Positions 23,660-30,783 of a stretch of 30,783 nt of DNA are shown here, piece after piece. The notes beneath the pieces were generated by a model. The model made no database searches. It saw only the letters and a list, made by a program, of their open reading frames with translations, and had not been told where the DNA came from. A program made the translations under genes and the position numbers. The stretch's first letter is position 1. Each line of letters starts with the position of its first letter. The DNA is from an uncultured Holophagaceae bacterium (lineage in GTDB: Bacteria > Acidobacteriota > Holophagae > Holophagales > Holophagaceae), in the NCBI GenBank assembly GCA_903927605.1, contig CAIYNT010000168.1:1-30783 (forward strand), written 5' to 3'.

Positions 23660-24457
23660 TCACAAGGGATGCTTGGCAATGAATCCGAGAATGATGGTGT
23701 TGACCTCGGCCGCCCGTTCCAGGACGACTACGTGGCCAGCCCCTGGGATCAGATGGAACTCGGAGTCGGCAATGGCCTGATGCATGATTTCCCCGTAGCG
23801 CCTGGGTTTTAGGATGTCGAGTTCAGCTGAGGCAATGCAGGTGGGAACCTGGATCCGGCCCAGGTCCGCAGCGACGTTGAACCGCTGGAAACTCTCGATC
23901 AGGCGCATGGCAGCGGGGAGATCGAGGGTGGCGTAACGCTGCTCGGCCAAAGGAATCAAATCCGGACGGTTGATCAGGAAACCTTCTGAATAGCTGTCGG
24001 TATAGATCAACCGGAAGAACTGCGGTCCGTCACCGAGCTGGGCTGCCAGTCGCCAACGTTCGATCATGGCCACCAGCATCGGATCGCTGTGGGAGACCGA
24101 CGCGATGATCGTCAGCGTCTGGCATCGCTCTGGATGGTGAATCCCCATCACCAGATTTAGTTCCCCGCCGTAGGACGTGCCGACCAGGTGCGCCTTGTCG
24201 AGTTTCAGCGCGTCCATCAGTGCCACGAGGTCCTCCGCATGCAAGCTCAGGGAGTATTCGCTCTCGGGATGGTCGCTCTGCCCTTGTCCGCGCATATCGT
24301 AGGTCAGCACGCGATAGCGCCTGGACAGGTCGGGCAACTGGAAGACCCAGGAGGCCGTGTTCATGAACACGCCATTGTTCAGGATGAGGAGTTCACCATC
24401 CTCGGGGCCTTGGAATTGGTAGTAGAGGTTGACGCCATTGACTCGCAAGTGGGGCAT
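23660..24457 (-). CDS. Alpha/beta hydrolase of the enol-lactonase/PcaD type
   Basis: This 265-residue soluble hydrolase has nucleophile Ser95 in GTSYGG, the acid in SAELDILKP and the histidine in GAGHVVVLE. It also has the NNGVFMNTASW oxyanion loop and DMRGQGQSDHP, common in 3-oxoadipate enol-lactonase and related carboxylesterases. Whether it opens a lactone or cleaves an ester or C-C bond cannot be told from the sequence. It lies between livM (36 bases) and the CoA-transferase gene (36 bases), so the importer and the CoA genes are joined through it in one operon. GGAGGT upstream of the ATG supports the start. Confidence 0.88.
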   Translation of the reverse strand: MPHLRVNGVNLYYQFQGPEDGELLILNNGVFMNTASWVFQLPDLSRRYRVLTYDMRGQGQSDHPESEYSLSLHAEDLVALMDALKLDKAHLVGTSYGGELNLVMGIHHPERCQTLTIIASVSHSDPMLVAMIERWRLAAQLGDGPQFFRLIYTDSYSEGFLINRPDLIPLAEQRYATLDLPAAMRLIESFQRFNVAADLGRIQVPTCIASAELDILKPRRYGEIMHQAIADSEFHLIPGAGHVVVLERAAEVNTIILGFIAKHPL

Positions 24458-24493
24458 GGTGACTGACCTCCCGGCAGGACACGGACAAACAGG

Positions 24494-25564
24494 TCAAGAT
24501 GGCCGCAACGCCTTGGCGCGCAGCTTGCCGACAATTCCGGCGGGAAAGCGGTAGATGCTCAGGACGAAGAGGATGCCCAGCCAGAGCAGCCAGCGGTCCG
24601 GATGCACCAGATCCCGCAGCAGCGGTACTCCCGCCAACCCGTTGCTCGCGACCTTCATCAGGTCCTGCAGATAGTTCTGCGTGATGATGAACAGCGAGGC
24701 TCCCATTACTGCTCCATACATGGTCCCCATGCCGCCAATCACCACCATGAGCAGGATGTCGATCATGATCTCGAAGGAAAGGGAGGTGTCGGGGCCGTTG
24801 TACCGCAACCACAACGCGAGCAGCGCGCCGGCGAGGGTTGCGAACAGGGCCGAGAGCACGTTGGACCAGGTGCGGTACAACACCGTCCGGTAGCCGAGTG
24901 CCTCGGCGCGGAAGGCGTTCTCACGGATCGCCTGCAACACGCGTCCGAAGGGTGAGTTGACGATGCGCAGCATGGCCAGGAACAGCGCCACGGTCACGGC
25001 GACCAGCAGGTAGTAGGAGATCACCTTCCCATCCAGGTTGACGCCCAGGAAGGGATGATCGGAGAGGGAAAACCCCGGTGATAACAACTCGGGAACCCTG
25101 AAACTCAGACCGTCTTCGCCCCCAGTGAAATCGGACAACTGCGATGCCAGCGTCTGGAAGGCCGTGGCGACGGCCAGGGTGATCATGGCGTAGAATAGCG
25201 CCTTCACGCGCAGACTGAACAGGCCGATCACCAGGGACAATGCCAGGGACAGGATGAGTGCCACAGCCACGCCCACGCCCACCGCCCACCAGGTTGGCCC
25301 CAGGCGAGTGATGGCGATGGCGATGGCATAGGCGCCGATGCCGAAAAACATGGTGTGGGCGAAGGAGACGATGCCGGTGTAGCCCAGGAGCAGGTCATAG
25401 CTCGCCACCAGGACAATAAAAATGCAGATCTTCGCGGCGACATTGAGCGCTTTCGCGCCTGGAAAGGCAAAGGGAGCGAGGGCGAGTCCCGCCAGGATCA
25501 CGATCAGAATCACCATCAGCACGCGGCTGCGCGGAAAATCGCCTGAGAGCACGCGATTGAACAT
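24494..25564 (-). CDS. livM: Branched-chain-type ABC transporter permease LivM
   Basis: This 356-residue inner-membrane permease has about nine to ten hydrophobic helices. Signatures include LLLGYTGIVSFAHTMFFGIGAYA near the N terminus and VLQAIRENAFRAEALGY in the cytoplasmic coupling loop. VVIGGMGTMYGAVMGASLFIITQNYL near the C terminus is also typical of LivM. It pairs with LivH to form the channel for amino acids, urea or other small carboxylates. Two starts are possible: GTG at 25567, overlapping the livH stop as GTGA, or ATG at 25564, overlapping by one base. I give the ATG. The true cargo of liv-type systems varies widely. Confidence 0.92.
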   Translation of the reverse strand: MFNRVLSGDFPRSRVLMVILIVILAGLALAPFAFPGAKALNVAAKICIFIVLVASYDLLLGYTGIVSFAHTMFFGIGAYAIAIAITRLGPTWWAVGVGVAVALILSLALSLVIGLFSLRVKALFYAMITLAVATAFQTLASQLSDFTGGEDGLSFRVPELLSPGFSLSDHPFLGVNLDGKVISYYLLVAVTVALFLAMLRIVNSPFGRVLQAIRENAFRAEALGYRTVLYRTWSNVLSALFATLAGALLALWLRYNGPDTSLSFEIMIDILLMVVIGGMGTMYGAVMGASLFIITQNYLQDLMKVASNGLAGVPLLRDLVHPDRWLLWLGILFVLSIYRFPAGIVGKLRAKALRPS

Positions 25565-26586
25565 CACCGTTTCCCCACGGAATAGAGCCCCTCAGGCCGC
25601 CACAACAGGACAATCACCATCAGCAGGATGTTGGAGAACAGGGCCACCTTGGGCGCGATGAACCCGGCGTAATTGGAGACCAGGCCCACCAGCAGGGCCC
25701 CGATGAAACAGCCTCCGACCGACCCCATGCCGCCGATGATGATGACGATGAACAGCAGCACCGTGACTTGGCTGCCCAGTTGGGGCGTCACGCTCTGCTG
25801 GTACAGTCCCCAGAGGACTCCGCCCAGGCCCGCCAGCGCCGAGCCAACGACGAACACGCCGATGAACAGCCGGCGAATGCGATATCCGAGGCTTTCCACC
25901 ATCTCGCGATCCTGCACACCCGCCCGGATCAGCAGGCCAATCTTGGTACGGCTAAGTACCCAGAGCATGGCCGCGAACACGCCAAGACCAATGACCACCG
26001 CAATCAACCGGTATTTTTCCACCGCCGCATCACCGAAGAGGAATGAGCCGCGAAAGGCAGCCGGCAGAGGCAGCGGAATGGCCTGCGGGCCCCAGATGAC
26101 CTTGATCAGTTCCTCGCCGATGATCATCCCACCCATGGTGATCATGATTTGTTTCAGGGGCTGACCATAGACCGGGCGGATGATGACGCGCTCGAAGACG
26201 AGGCCCACCATCCCCGCAATCACCATCGCCACGAAGATCGCCGGCAGCACCGCCATCAGGTTGAGCAGCAAACGATCACTCTCGGTCCACTTGGCCATGG
26301 AGCCCAGGACCGTGGTCGCGAGGAAGGCACCCAGGGTGATGAATACGCCATGGCCGAAGTTGAGCACGTCCATCAGGCCGAAGACCAGGGTCAGACCCGA
26401 GGCGATGATGAAGATGATCATGCCCATCGCCAGACCGGCGAAGGTGAGGGTGACCCAGGTCGAGAAGGAACCGATCAGGGGCACCGCCACAAGCGCCAGG
26501 ACCGGCAGCAGCAGCAGAGGCAGAAGGTCCGTCTTGACCGCAGGCAGTGCGTCCTGAGCAGTGGCCGTGGTGGCGCTTGCACTCAT
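25564..26586 (-). CDS. livH: Branched-chain-type ABC transporter permease LivH
   Basis: This 340-residue permease has the LivH hallmarks: IIASGLTLVFGLMDVLNFGHGVFITLGAF early, then the RTKIGLLIRAGVQDREMVESLGY coupling loop. IIIGGMGSVGGCFIGALLVGLVSNY comes near the end, and the protein closes with LLWRPEGLYSVGKR. The frame is open upstream, but the ATG at 26586 has AAGGAG in front of it and gives a normal N terminus, about 20 polar residues followed by TM1. It is 13 bases from livF and overlaps livM, so all four membrane and ATPase genes are translated as one unit. Confidence 0.92.
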   Translation of the reverse strand: MSASATTATAQDALPAVKTDLLPLLLLPVLALVAVPLIGSFSTWVTLTFAGLAMGMIIFIIASGLTLVFGLMDVLNFGHGVFITLGAFLATTVLGSMAKWTESDRLLLNLMAVLPAIFVAMVIAGMVGLVFERVIIRPVYGQPLKQIMITMGGMIIGEELIKVIWGPQAIPLPLPAAFRGSFLFGDAAVEKYRLIAVVIGLGVFAAMLWVLSRTKIGLLIRAGVQDREMVESLGYRIRRLFIGVFVVGSALAGLGGVLWGLYQQSVTPQLGSQVTVLLFIVIIIGGMGSVGGCFIGALLVGLVSNYAGFIAPKVALFSNILLMVIVLLWRPEGLYSVGKR

Positions 26587-26599
26587 CGGGGCTCCTTCC

Positions 26600-27337
26600 T
26601 CACTGATGAGCTGCCAGGGAAAGGCCCAGCAGTCGCTGCTGCAGACCCTCGTCATCGGCGAGAGCAGCCATATCGCCCGCATGCACGATGTGCCCACCGT
26701 CCATCACCGCGACCCGATCGCCAAGCTGCCGGGCGAAGTTGAAATTCTGTTCCACAAGCAGGATGGTGGTGTCGGTCTGTTTGAGCTCCCGGAACGCCGC
26801 GATCATGTTCTGGATGATGACCGGCGCCAAGCCCTTGCTCGGCTCATCGACCAGCAGCAGCTTGCGGGGCTCGACGATGGCCCGTGCCACCGCCAGCATC
26901 TGTTTCTGGCCGCCCGAGAGTAGCCCGGCCGGGTGTTGCCAGAAGCGCTTCATCGCAGGGAACAGGCCGAAGATCCACTCCAGACGCTGGGCATCGATGT
27001 CCTCAGCGCGTTTTGCCCCCCGGGCCGCGAGGACCATGTTCTCGCGCACGGTGAGGTCGGCGAAGATGCCCATGTTCTCGGGCACGTAGGCGATGCCGCG
27101 CTGGGCGATGTCCGGCGTGGACAATGGGGTGATGTCATCGCCTTCGAGCCGAATAGTGCCCGACGAGGCGTGCCAAAGGCCCATGATGGTGCGCAGCGTA
27201 GTGGTCTTCCCGGCGCCATTGCGGCCGAGCAGCACCGTGAGCTCGCCGCGGGCGACCTGGAGGCCGACGCCATGCAGGATGTGGTAGGCGCCAATGTGGG
27301 TATGCACTCCGTCGAGTTGCAACAGCGGGGCGTTCAC
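26600..27337 (-). CDS. livF: Branched-chain-type ABC transporter ATPase LivF
   Basis: This 245-residue ATPase has Walker A GRNGAGKT (38-45), signature LSGGQKQMLAVARA, Walker B LLLVDEPSKGLAP and the switch His region replaced by EQN (LVEQNFNFA), normal for LivF. YVPENMGIFADLTVRENM is the family's Q-loop region. The correct start is GTG at 27337: it overlaps the livG stop as GTGA and has GGAGGTGA five bases upstream. The frame continues open beyond it only because it runs through livG in another frame. Confidence 0.92.
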   Translation of the reverse strand: MNAPLLQLDGVHTHIGAYHILHGVGLQVARGELTVLLGRNGAGKTTTLRTIMGLWHASSGTIRLEGDDITPLSTPDIAQRGIAYVPENMGIFADLTVRENMVLAARGAKRAEDIDAQRLEWIFGLFPAMKRFWQHPAGLLSGGQKQMLAVARAIVEPRKLLLVDEPSKGLAPVIIQNMIAAFRELKQTDTTILLVEQNFNFARQLGDRVAVMDGGHIVHAGDMAALADDEGLQQRLLGLSLAAHQ

Positions 27338-28092
27338 GACTTCACCTCCACGCCCAGGTAGGCTTCCTGCACGATGGGCGAGGCAATCACTGCGTCCGGT
27401 TCGCCGTCGGCCACAAGAGCGCCGTTGTGCAGCACGATGATGCGGTCCGACAACTCCCGCACCACGTCCATCTTGTGCTCGACCAGCAGGATGGTCTTGT
27501 CTTGGCGGACCTTGAGTCCCCGGATCAGGTCGAGGATTACGGGTACCTCGTCCACGCTCATGCCGGCGGTCGGCTCGTCGAACATGAACACCTCCGGCTC
27601 CAGGGCCATCAAGATGGCCACCTCCAGCTTGCGCTGGTCGCCATGCGGCAGAGCACATGCGGCGGTGTCACGCTTGGCCGTGAGCGCGACCGTTTCAAGG
27701 ACCTCCTCGGCGCGGCCAATCAACTCCCGATGGCTGCTCCAGATGCTCCACATGTTGAGACCAAGGCCCGCGCGAGATTGCACCGCCAGGCGCACATTTT
27801 CCAGCACGCTCAAATTCGGGAATAGATTGGTCATCTGGAAGGCCCGCCCGATGCCTCGATGGCTGCGCTGGGGCGCCGAGCAGGCACTCAGGTCCTCTCC
27901 GTGCAGAAAGACGCGTCCGGCGCTCGCCTTGAGCTGACCCGAGATCAGGTTGAAGTAGGTGGTCTTGCCCGCACCGTTCGGACCCACGATGGCTGTCAGT
28001 GTGCCGGGAGTAAAGCCGCAGGACACGGCATTGACCGCCACATGGCCGCCGAAGCGGATGGTGAGCTCTCGGGTTTCCAGGGCGAAATTCAT
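27334..28092 (-). CDS. livG: Branched-chain-type ABC transporter ATPase LivG
   Basis: This 252-residue ATPase has Walker A GPNGAGKT (37-44), IGRAFQMTNLFPNLSVLENV as Q-loop, the LivG-type signature LPHGDQRKLEVA in place of LSGGQ, Walker B VFMFDEPTAGM and switch His in LVEHKMD. It is somewhat short in the helical subdomain compared with E. coli LivG, as in many homologues. It follows the damaged binding-protein gene after 100 bases that hold a stem-loop, and it overlaps livF by four bases. Confidence 0.92.
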   Translation of the reverse strand: MNFALETRELTIRFGGHVAVNAVSCGFTPGTLTAIVGPNGAGKTTYFNLISGQLKASAGRVFLHGEDLSACSAPQRSHRGIGRAFQMTNLFPNLSVLENVRLAVQSRAGLGLNMWSIWSSHRELIGRAEEVLETVALTAKRDTAACALPHGDQRKLEVAILMALEPEVFMFDEPTAGMSVDEVPVILDLIRGLKVRQDKTILLVEHKMDVVRELSDRIIVLHNGALVADGEPDAVIASPIVQEAYLGVEVKS

Positions 28093-28137
28093 TGCCTCTC
28101 GAGGTTGGTTTGATGATCAATTCTGCCGGTAAGACTT

Positions 28138-28181
28138 GGAGCCGACCACACGGCCAATCTGGTCAACGGGCGGCCGGCTCC
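28138..28181 (-). promoter_or_regulatory. Intergenic stem-loop between binding-protein gene and livG
   Basis: GGAGCCG (28138-28144) pairs with CGGCTCC (28175-28181) across a 30-base loop that contains further GGCC pairing options. Hairpins in this place often lower expression of the membrane genes relative to the binding protein, by partial termination or by protecting the upstream message. That role is inferred. Confidence 0.45.
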
Positions 28182-28192
28182 ACTCTGGTTCT

Positions 28193-29397
28193 TTAACGCT
28201 TGTTGCGGATCGGAATGTCCATCTCCTCGATCTTGATCTCATGCACCAACTCAGGAATGGCCCAAGCCACAGCCGGGTCGACCTTAATCTTGAAGTGATA
28301 CATGACCTGCAGGGCCTGGTGGTCCTCCTTGCGGAACACCATCTTGCCCTTGGGTGTTTCAAAGGACATGCCTTCCATGGTCGAAATCAGTTTCTCTGTG
28401 GCGGTACTGCCTCGGTCTTCTTCAGCGCCTCCACCACGGCGAGACCCGCGGCCATCCCCCCCGCGGTAAAGAAATCGGGTGGAGCATTGAACTGCTTGTA
28501 GTGCTCGGCCACCAGCCACTTGTTGATGGGGTTCTTGGGGATGTCGTAGTAGTAGTAGGCCGCGCCTTCCATGCCCGGAAATGGCTTGTAGGCCGCCAGC
28601 GCCGGCAGGATGTTGCCGCCGGTCGAGATCTCGATACCGTAGCGTTTCGGGTCCAGGTCGGCGATCTTGAACGGATTGCCGGCGCCGGCCCAGTTGATGA
28701 AGATGACCTTCCGCCCCTTCAGGTTCTTGAGCGAATCAAACAGGCGCTGGGCGCCGGCGGTGAAATCGGTGGTATTCGCCGGCAGATACTCCTCGTGCAC
28801 CAGCTTGGCGTGCTTCAGTGCCCCCTTGAAGGCCTTGACGAAGTCCTTACCAAAGGCATAGTCCTGGGCCAGGGTGGCGATGTTGACGCCATCCTTGTCC
28901 AGGGCCACCGCGTTCGAAATCGCATCCTGCGAGGAGTTGCGGCCGGTGCGGAAGATGTAGCGGTTCCACTTGTCACCGGTGATCGAGTCGGCTACCGCCG
29001 GCTCCACGATCAGGATCTTTTTGTATTCCTCGGCCACGGGCAGCATGGCCAGGGCCACACCCGAGCTGGTCGGACCCACCGCGAGGTCGGCCTTGTCGTC
29101 GGCGAAGGCGGAGGCGAGCTGGGACTTGCCCACATCCGGCTTGCCCTGGTTGTCCTTCTCGATCACGACCAGTTTGTGGCCGTTGACTGTCATCGTGCCG
29201 CCGGTGGCGTAGTTCAAGCCCATCATCAGGCCAGTCTGGGTCTGCTTGGCGTAGGCCTCGAGGGGACCTGTCTTGTCGTAGACATGGGCGATCTTGATGT
29301 CCTGGGCCATGGCCGAGGGCGAGCCCAGGGCCAGCGCGAGAAGCCCCGCCCAGATCACAGGGCCCAAGGTAGAACGGAATTCAGGGTTGAGCTTCAT
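28193..29397 (-). pseudogene. Branched-chain-type ABC substrate-binding protein, frameshifted
   Basis: The protein has a signal peptide (cleavage at SAMA-QD, about residue 31) and the type I periplasmic-binding fold: IKIAHVYDKTGPLEAYAKQ, DLAVGPTSSGVALAM, RNSSQDAISNAVAL, DYAFGKDFVKAF, VIFINWAGAGNPF. It reads as one piece until VVEALKKT. The frame then runs to a stop at 28387 (EAVPPQRN), while the expected ending (GSTATEKLISTMEGMSF through EMDIPIRNKR) is found in the next frame and stops at 28193. One missing base near 28411-28415 explains this; adding a G would give the smooth sequence KKTGGSTATEKLI. It may be a true mutation or a sequencing error. If real, about 70 C-terminal residues are lost. 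The start ATG 29397 has AAGGAG upstream. Confidence 0.85.
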
Positions 29398-29426
29398 GGT
29401 CTCTCCTTTGCTGGGAAGGTGGGCCT

Positions 29427-29456
29427 GGGGGACCAAGGCGGAAGCCATGGTCCCCC
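29427..29456 (-). promoter_or_regulatory. Strong hairpin between second porin and binding-protein gene
   Basis: GGGGGACCA (29427-29435) pairs with TGGTCCCCC (29448-29456). Inside it GGC and GCC pair again around a GGAA tetraloop, with one A-A mismatch between the two helices. It lies ten bases after the porin stop and 29 bases before the binding-protein ATG. With no T-run, a transcript-stabilising or attenuating role is more likely than full termination. Confidence 0.5.
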
Positions 29457-29465
29457 CGCGGCCAC

Positions 29466-30646
29466 CTAGAACCAGTAGTTCATGTTGATGCCGACCTGGT
29501 GGAAGTTCTCTCCCGGTGCGGCAATGTTGGAGGGTCCCAGTGACGTGCCTGCAAGGAAGGGTGCATAGTGCGCATTCGACTGGTTGCTGATGGCGGAGTA
29601 GAAGATGCCGATGAAGGCCCGCTTGGTCAGGGCGTAGTCGTAGACCAGGTTCAACTGCGAGGCCCCGGTGTCGGCGTAGCCGGAGGCGTTGCCAGCCTTG
29701 CTGTAGGTGGCGTAGATGCCGTGGTCCCCGAATAGGTAAGACACCGGAACCATGAAGAGGTTGCGCTTGGCATCCTGGGTTGTGCCGAGGACCCCGTTGT
29801 TATAGATGGTCTGGTCGTAGACGATGCTCGCCTTGAACCCCAAGGGGGAGGTGTAGGCGGCGCCGAGGCGGTAGGCATGGAGATCCAGGGGCCCGGCCGT
29901 CGCGGCAGGCGTGTAGACCCCACCCTGGATTTCCTTGTTCACGACGCTGGCGAAAGCATCGAAAGGACCGTTGTGGTACTTGAGGCGGGCATAGAAGGTG
30001 CCGCCGTTCTCGTAGGGCCTCGCGTAGCCGGCGGTACCCGGGGCAACGTAGTGATTCTCGTCCCCGCCATCATTCTTGGTGTAGGCGAGGGCCAGATCAA
30101 AGCCCATGTACTTGGCGGAGTCGTAGCGGAGCACATTCTGCTCGCGGGTGTTGCCCAGGGTGTAGGCGCTGGTCGTGGCCTTCTTCGTCGTGGGATTGAC
30201 GAGGGTGGCCTGGTCCAGCATGTTGAAGAGCCCCAGGCCGTTGGCGTCCCAGATCCGGTAGGTCTCGCCCACGCCCGGAGCGCCCAGATAGTCCAGGGCG
30301 ACGCCGTCGCCCCAGTAGAGGGTCGACTTGCCGTATACGAAGGCGCCGATGGGCGTGGAGACGCCACCCCAGGTGTCCCCGTCGGCCCAACCGGTGATTT
30401 GGCCCGAGGAGGTGGTGGTGCCCGGGACGCCGGGCGTGGTGGGCCGGACATCGACCAGGAAGCGGTTCTCGATCCGGAAGATCACGCTCCAGCCATCCGC
30501 GATCTTGGAGGTGCTGCTGAAGATGATGCGCGAGGTGTTGTCATCGATCCGCCACTCGGAGGCCACCCCAGGGCGGGAGGTGTTCGTGACCTCACTGTTC
30601 TTGATGCCGGCGGTGAAGAGGCCGCTGATGGTGATGTTGGTGGCGG
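29466..30646 (-). pseudogene. Outer-membrane porin, 5' end cut off by an IS3-family insertion
   Basis: About 393 residues of a porin remain, starting at TATNITISGLFTAGI, which is the usual first barrel strand, and ending in Phe (GINMNYWF). Strands such as GFDLALAYTKND, FYARLKYHNGPFDAFASVV and GFKASIVYDQTIYNN support the family. No signal peptide or in-frame start belonging to the porin is present: upstream of 30647 the frame runs into insertion-element sequence. Very little mature protein is missing, so the insertion hit at or just after the signal-peptide region. The position ahead of the binding-protein and liv genes suggests it was the outer-membrane entry for the same substrate. It is unlike the porin at 448. 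Confidence 0.8.
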
Positions 30647-30783
30647 TGACGTCCCCCCGAAAAACTAGACCAAGGATAATGTGAGTCCTCCCCCTTTGGA
30701 GGGCCCCTTGAGAAAGAGCAGATACACCGAGGAGCAGATCATCTTGGCCTTGAAAGAGCACGAGGCCGGCAGGACCACAGCCC
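30647..30783 (+). mobile_element. Left end of an IS3-family insertion sequence (runs off the window)
   Basis: The sequence changes from porin to element at about 30647, which begins TGACGTCCCCCCGAAAAACT. IS3-family ends start with TG, and several groups show a C-run followed by AAAAACT-GAC-like bases, so this fits the terminal inverted repeat. A transposase OrfA start follows 61 bases later in the expected orientation. The right end and any target-site duplication lie outside the window. Confidence 0.75.
30708..30783 (+). CDS. IS3-family transposase OrfA, N-terminal fragment
   Basis: Starting from TTG at 30708, with GGAGG five bases upstream, the frame reads MRKSRYTEEQIILALKEHE and continues AGRTTA to the window edge. 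This is the characteristic beginning of IS3-family OrfA, the helix-turn-helix protein that binds the element's ends. Only 25 codons are visible, so intactness cannot be judged. Confidence 0.8.
   Translation, partial: MRKSRYTEEQIILALKEHEAGRTTA

Noticed and set aside
26587..26697. Upstream extension of livH
   Set aside because: The extra 37 residues overlap the livF 3' end, are not LivH-like, and lack a ribosome-binding site; the ATG at 26586 has AAGGAG.
28193..28519. Separate 108-residue gene downstream of the binding protein
   Set aside because: Its first 40 residues are a shadow of the binding protein, and the rest is that protein's expected C terminus, so it is a frameshift remnant, not a gene.
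30647..30761. In-frame start for the second porin at 30761
   Set aside because: These 38 codons are the reverse complement of the IS3-family left end and OrfA start; they do not encode a signal peptide.

Overview
The window reads as a high-GC Gram-negative chromosome segment. It carries outer-membrane porins, a tripartite efflux pump with a TolC-type channel, and a periplasmic binding-protein ABC importer. The lineage cannot be fixed by eye. The porin and housekeeping proteins would fit an acidobacterium of the Holophaga/Geothrix type, and the liv-type importer and CoA genes look proteobacterial in style; both statements are impressions, not search results.

Layout. Positions 1-447 hold no convincing gene. 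A porin (448-1866, +) faces a TolC/RND/membrane-fusion efflux operon (1933-7777, -) across a 17-bp stem-loop. The efflux operon is headed by a near-consensus sigma-54 promoter (7821-7837, -) with a perfect 17-bp palindrome 60 bp further upstream. Divergent from it lies a sensor kinase, an NtrC-family sigma-54 activator and a small UspA-like protein (8012-11250, +). Together these look like a self-contained, two-component-controlled, sigma-54-dependent efflux system.

From 11342 to the mobile element at the right end every gene is on the minus strand. A 6-phosphofructokinase and a glycogen phosphorylase form a glycogen-to-glycolysis pair. Next come a small RsbR-N-terminal-like protein and an MFS exporter. 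A catabolic-looking block follows: an SDR dehydrogenase, an unrecognised 105-residue protein with a duplicated GPDV(S/T)HPN motif, an SCP2-type thiolase, a periplasmic SHOCT-tail protein, a membrane-anchored alpha/beta hydrolase, a KAS III-like condensing enzyme, a 4-hydroxybutyrate-type CoA-transferase and a soluble alpha/beta hydrolase. Upstream of these in transcription order are LivM, LivH, LivF, LivG, a substrate-binding protein and a second porin. The simplest reading is uptake of a small organic acid or ester, CoA activation, oxidation of a beta-hydroxy group and thiolytic cleavage; the substrate is unknown.

The first two genes of that uptake module are both damaged. The binding protein has a one-base frameshift near 28411-28415. 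The second porin has lost its signal peptide to an IS3-family element whose left end is at about 30647 and whose OrfA start runs off the window.
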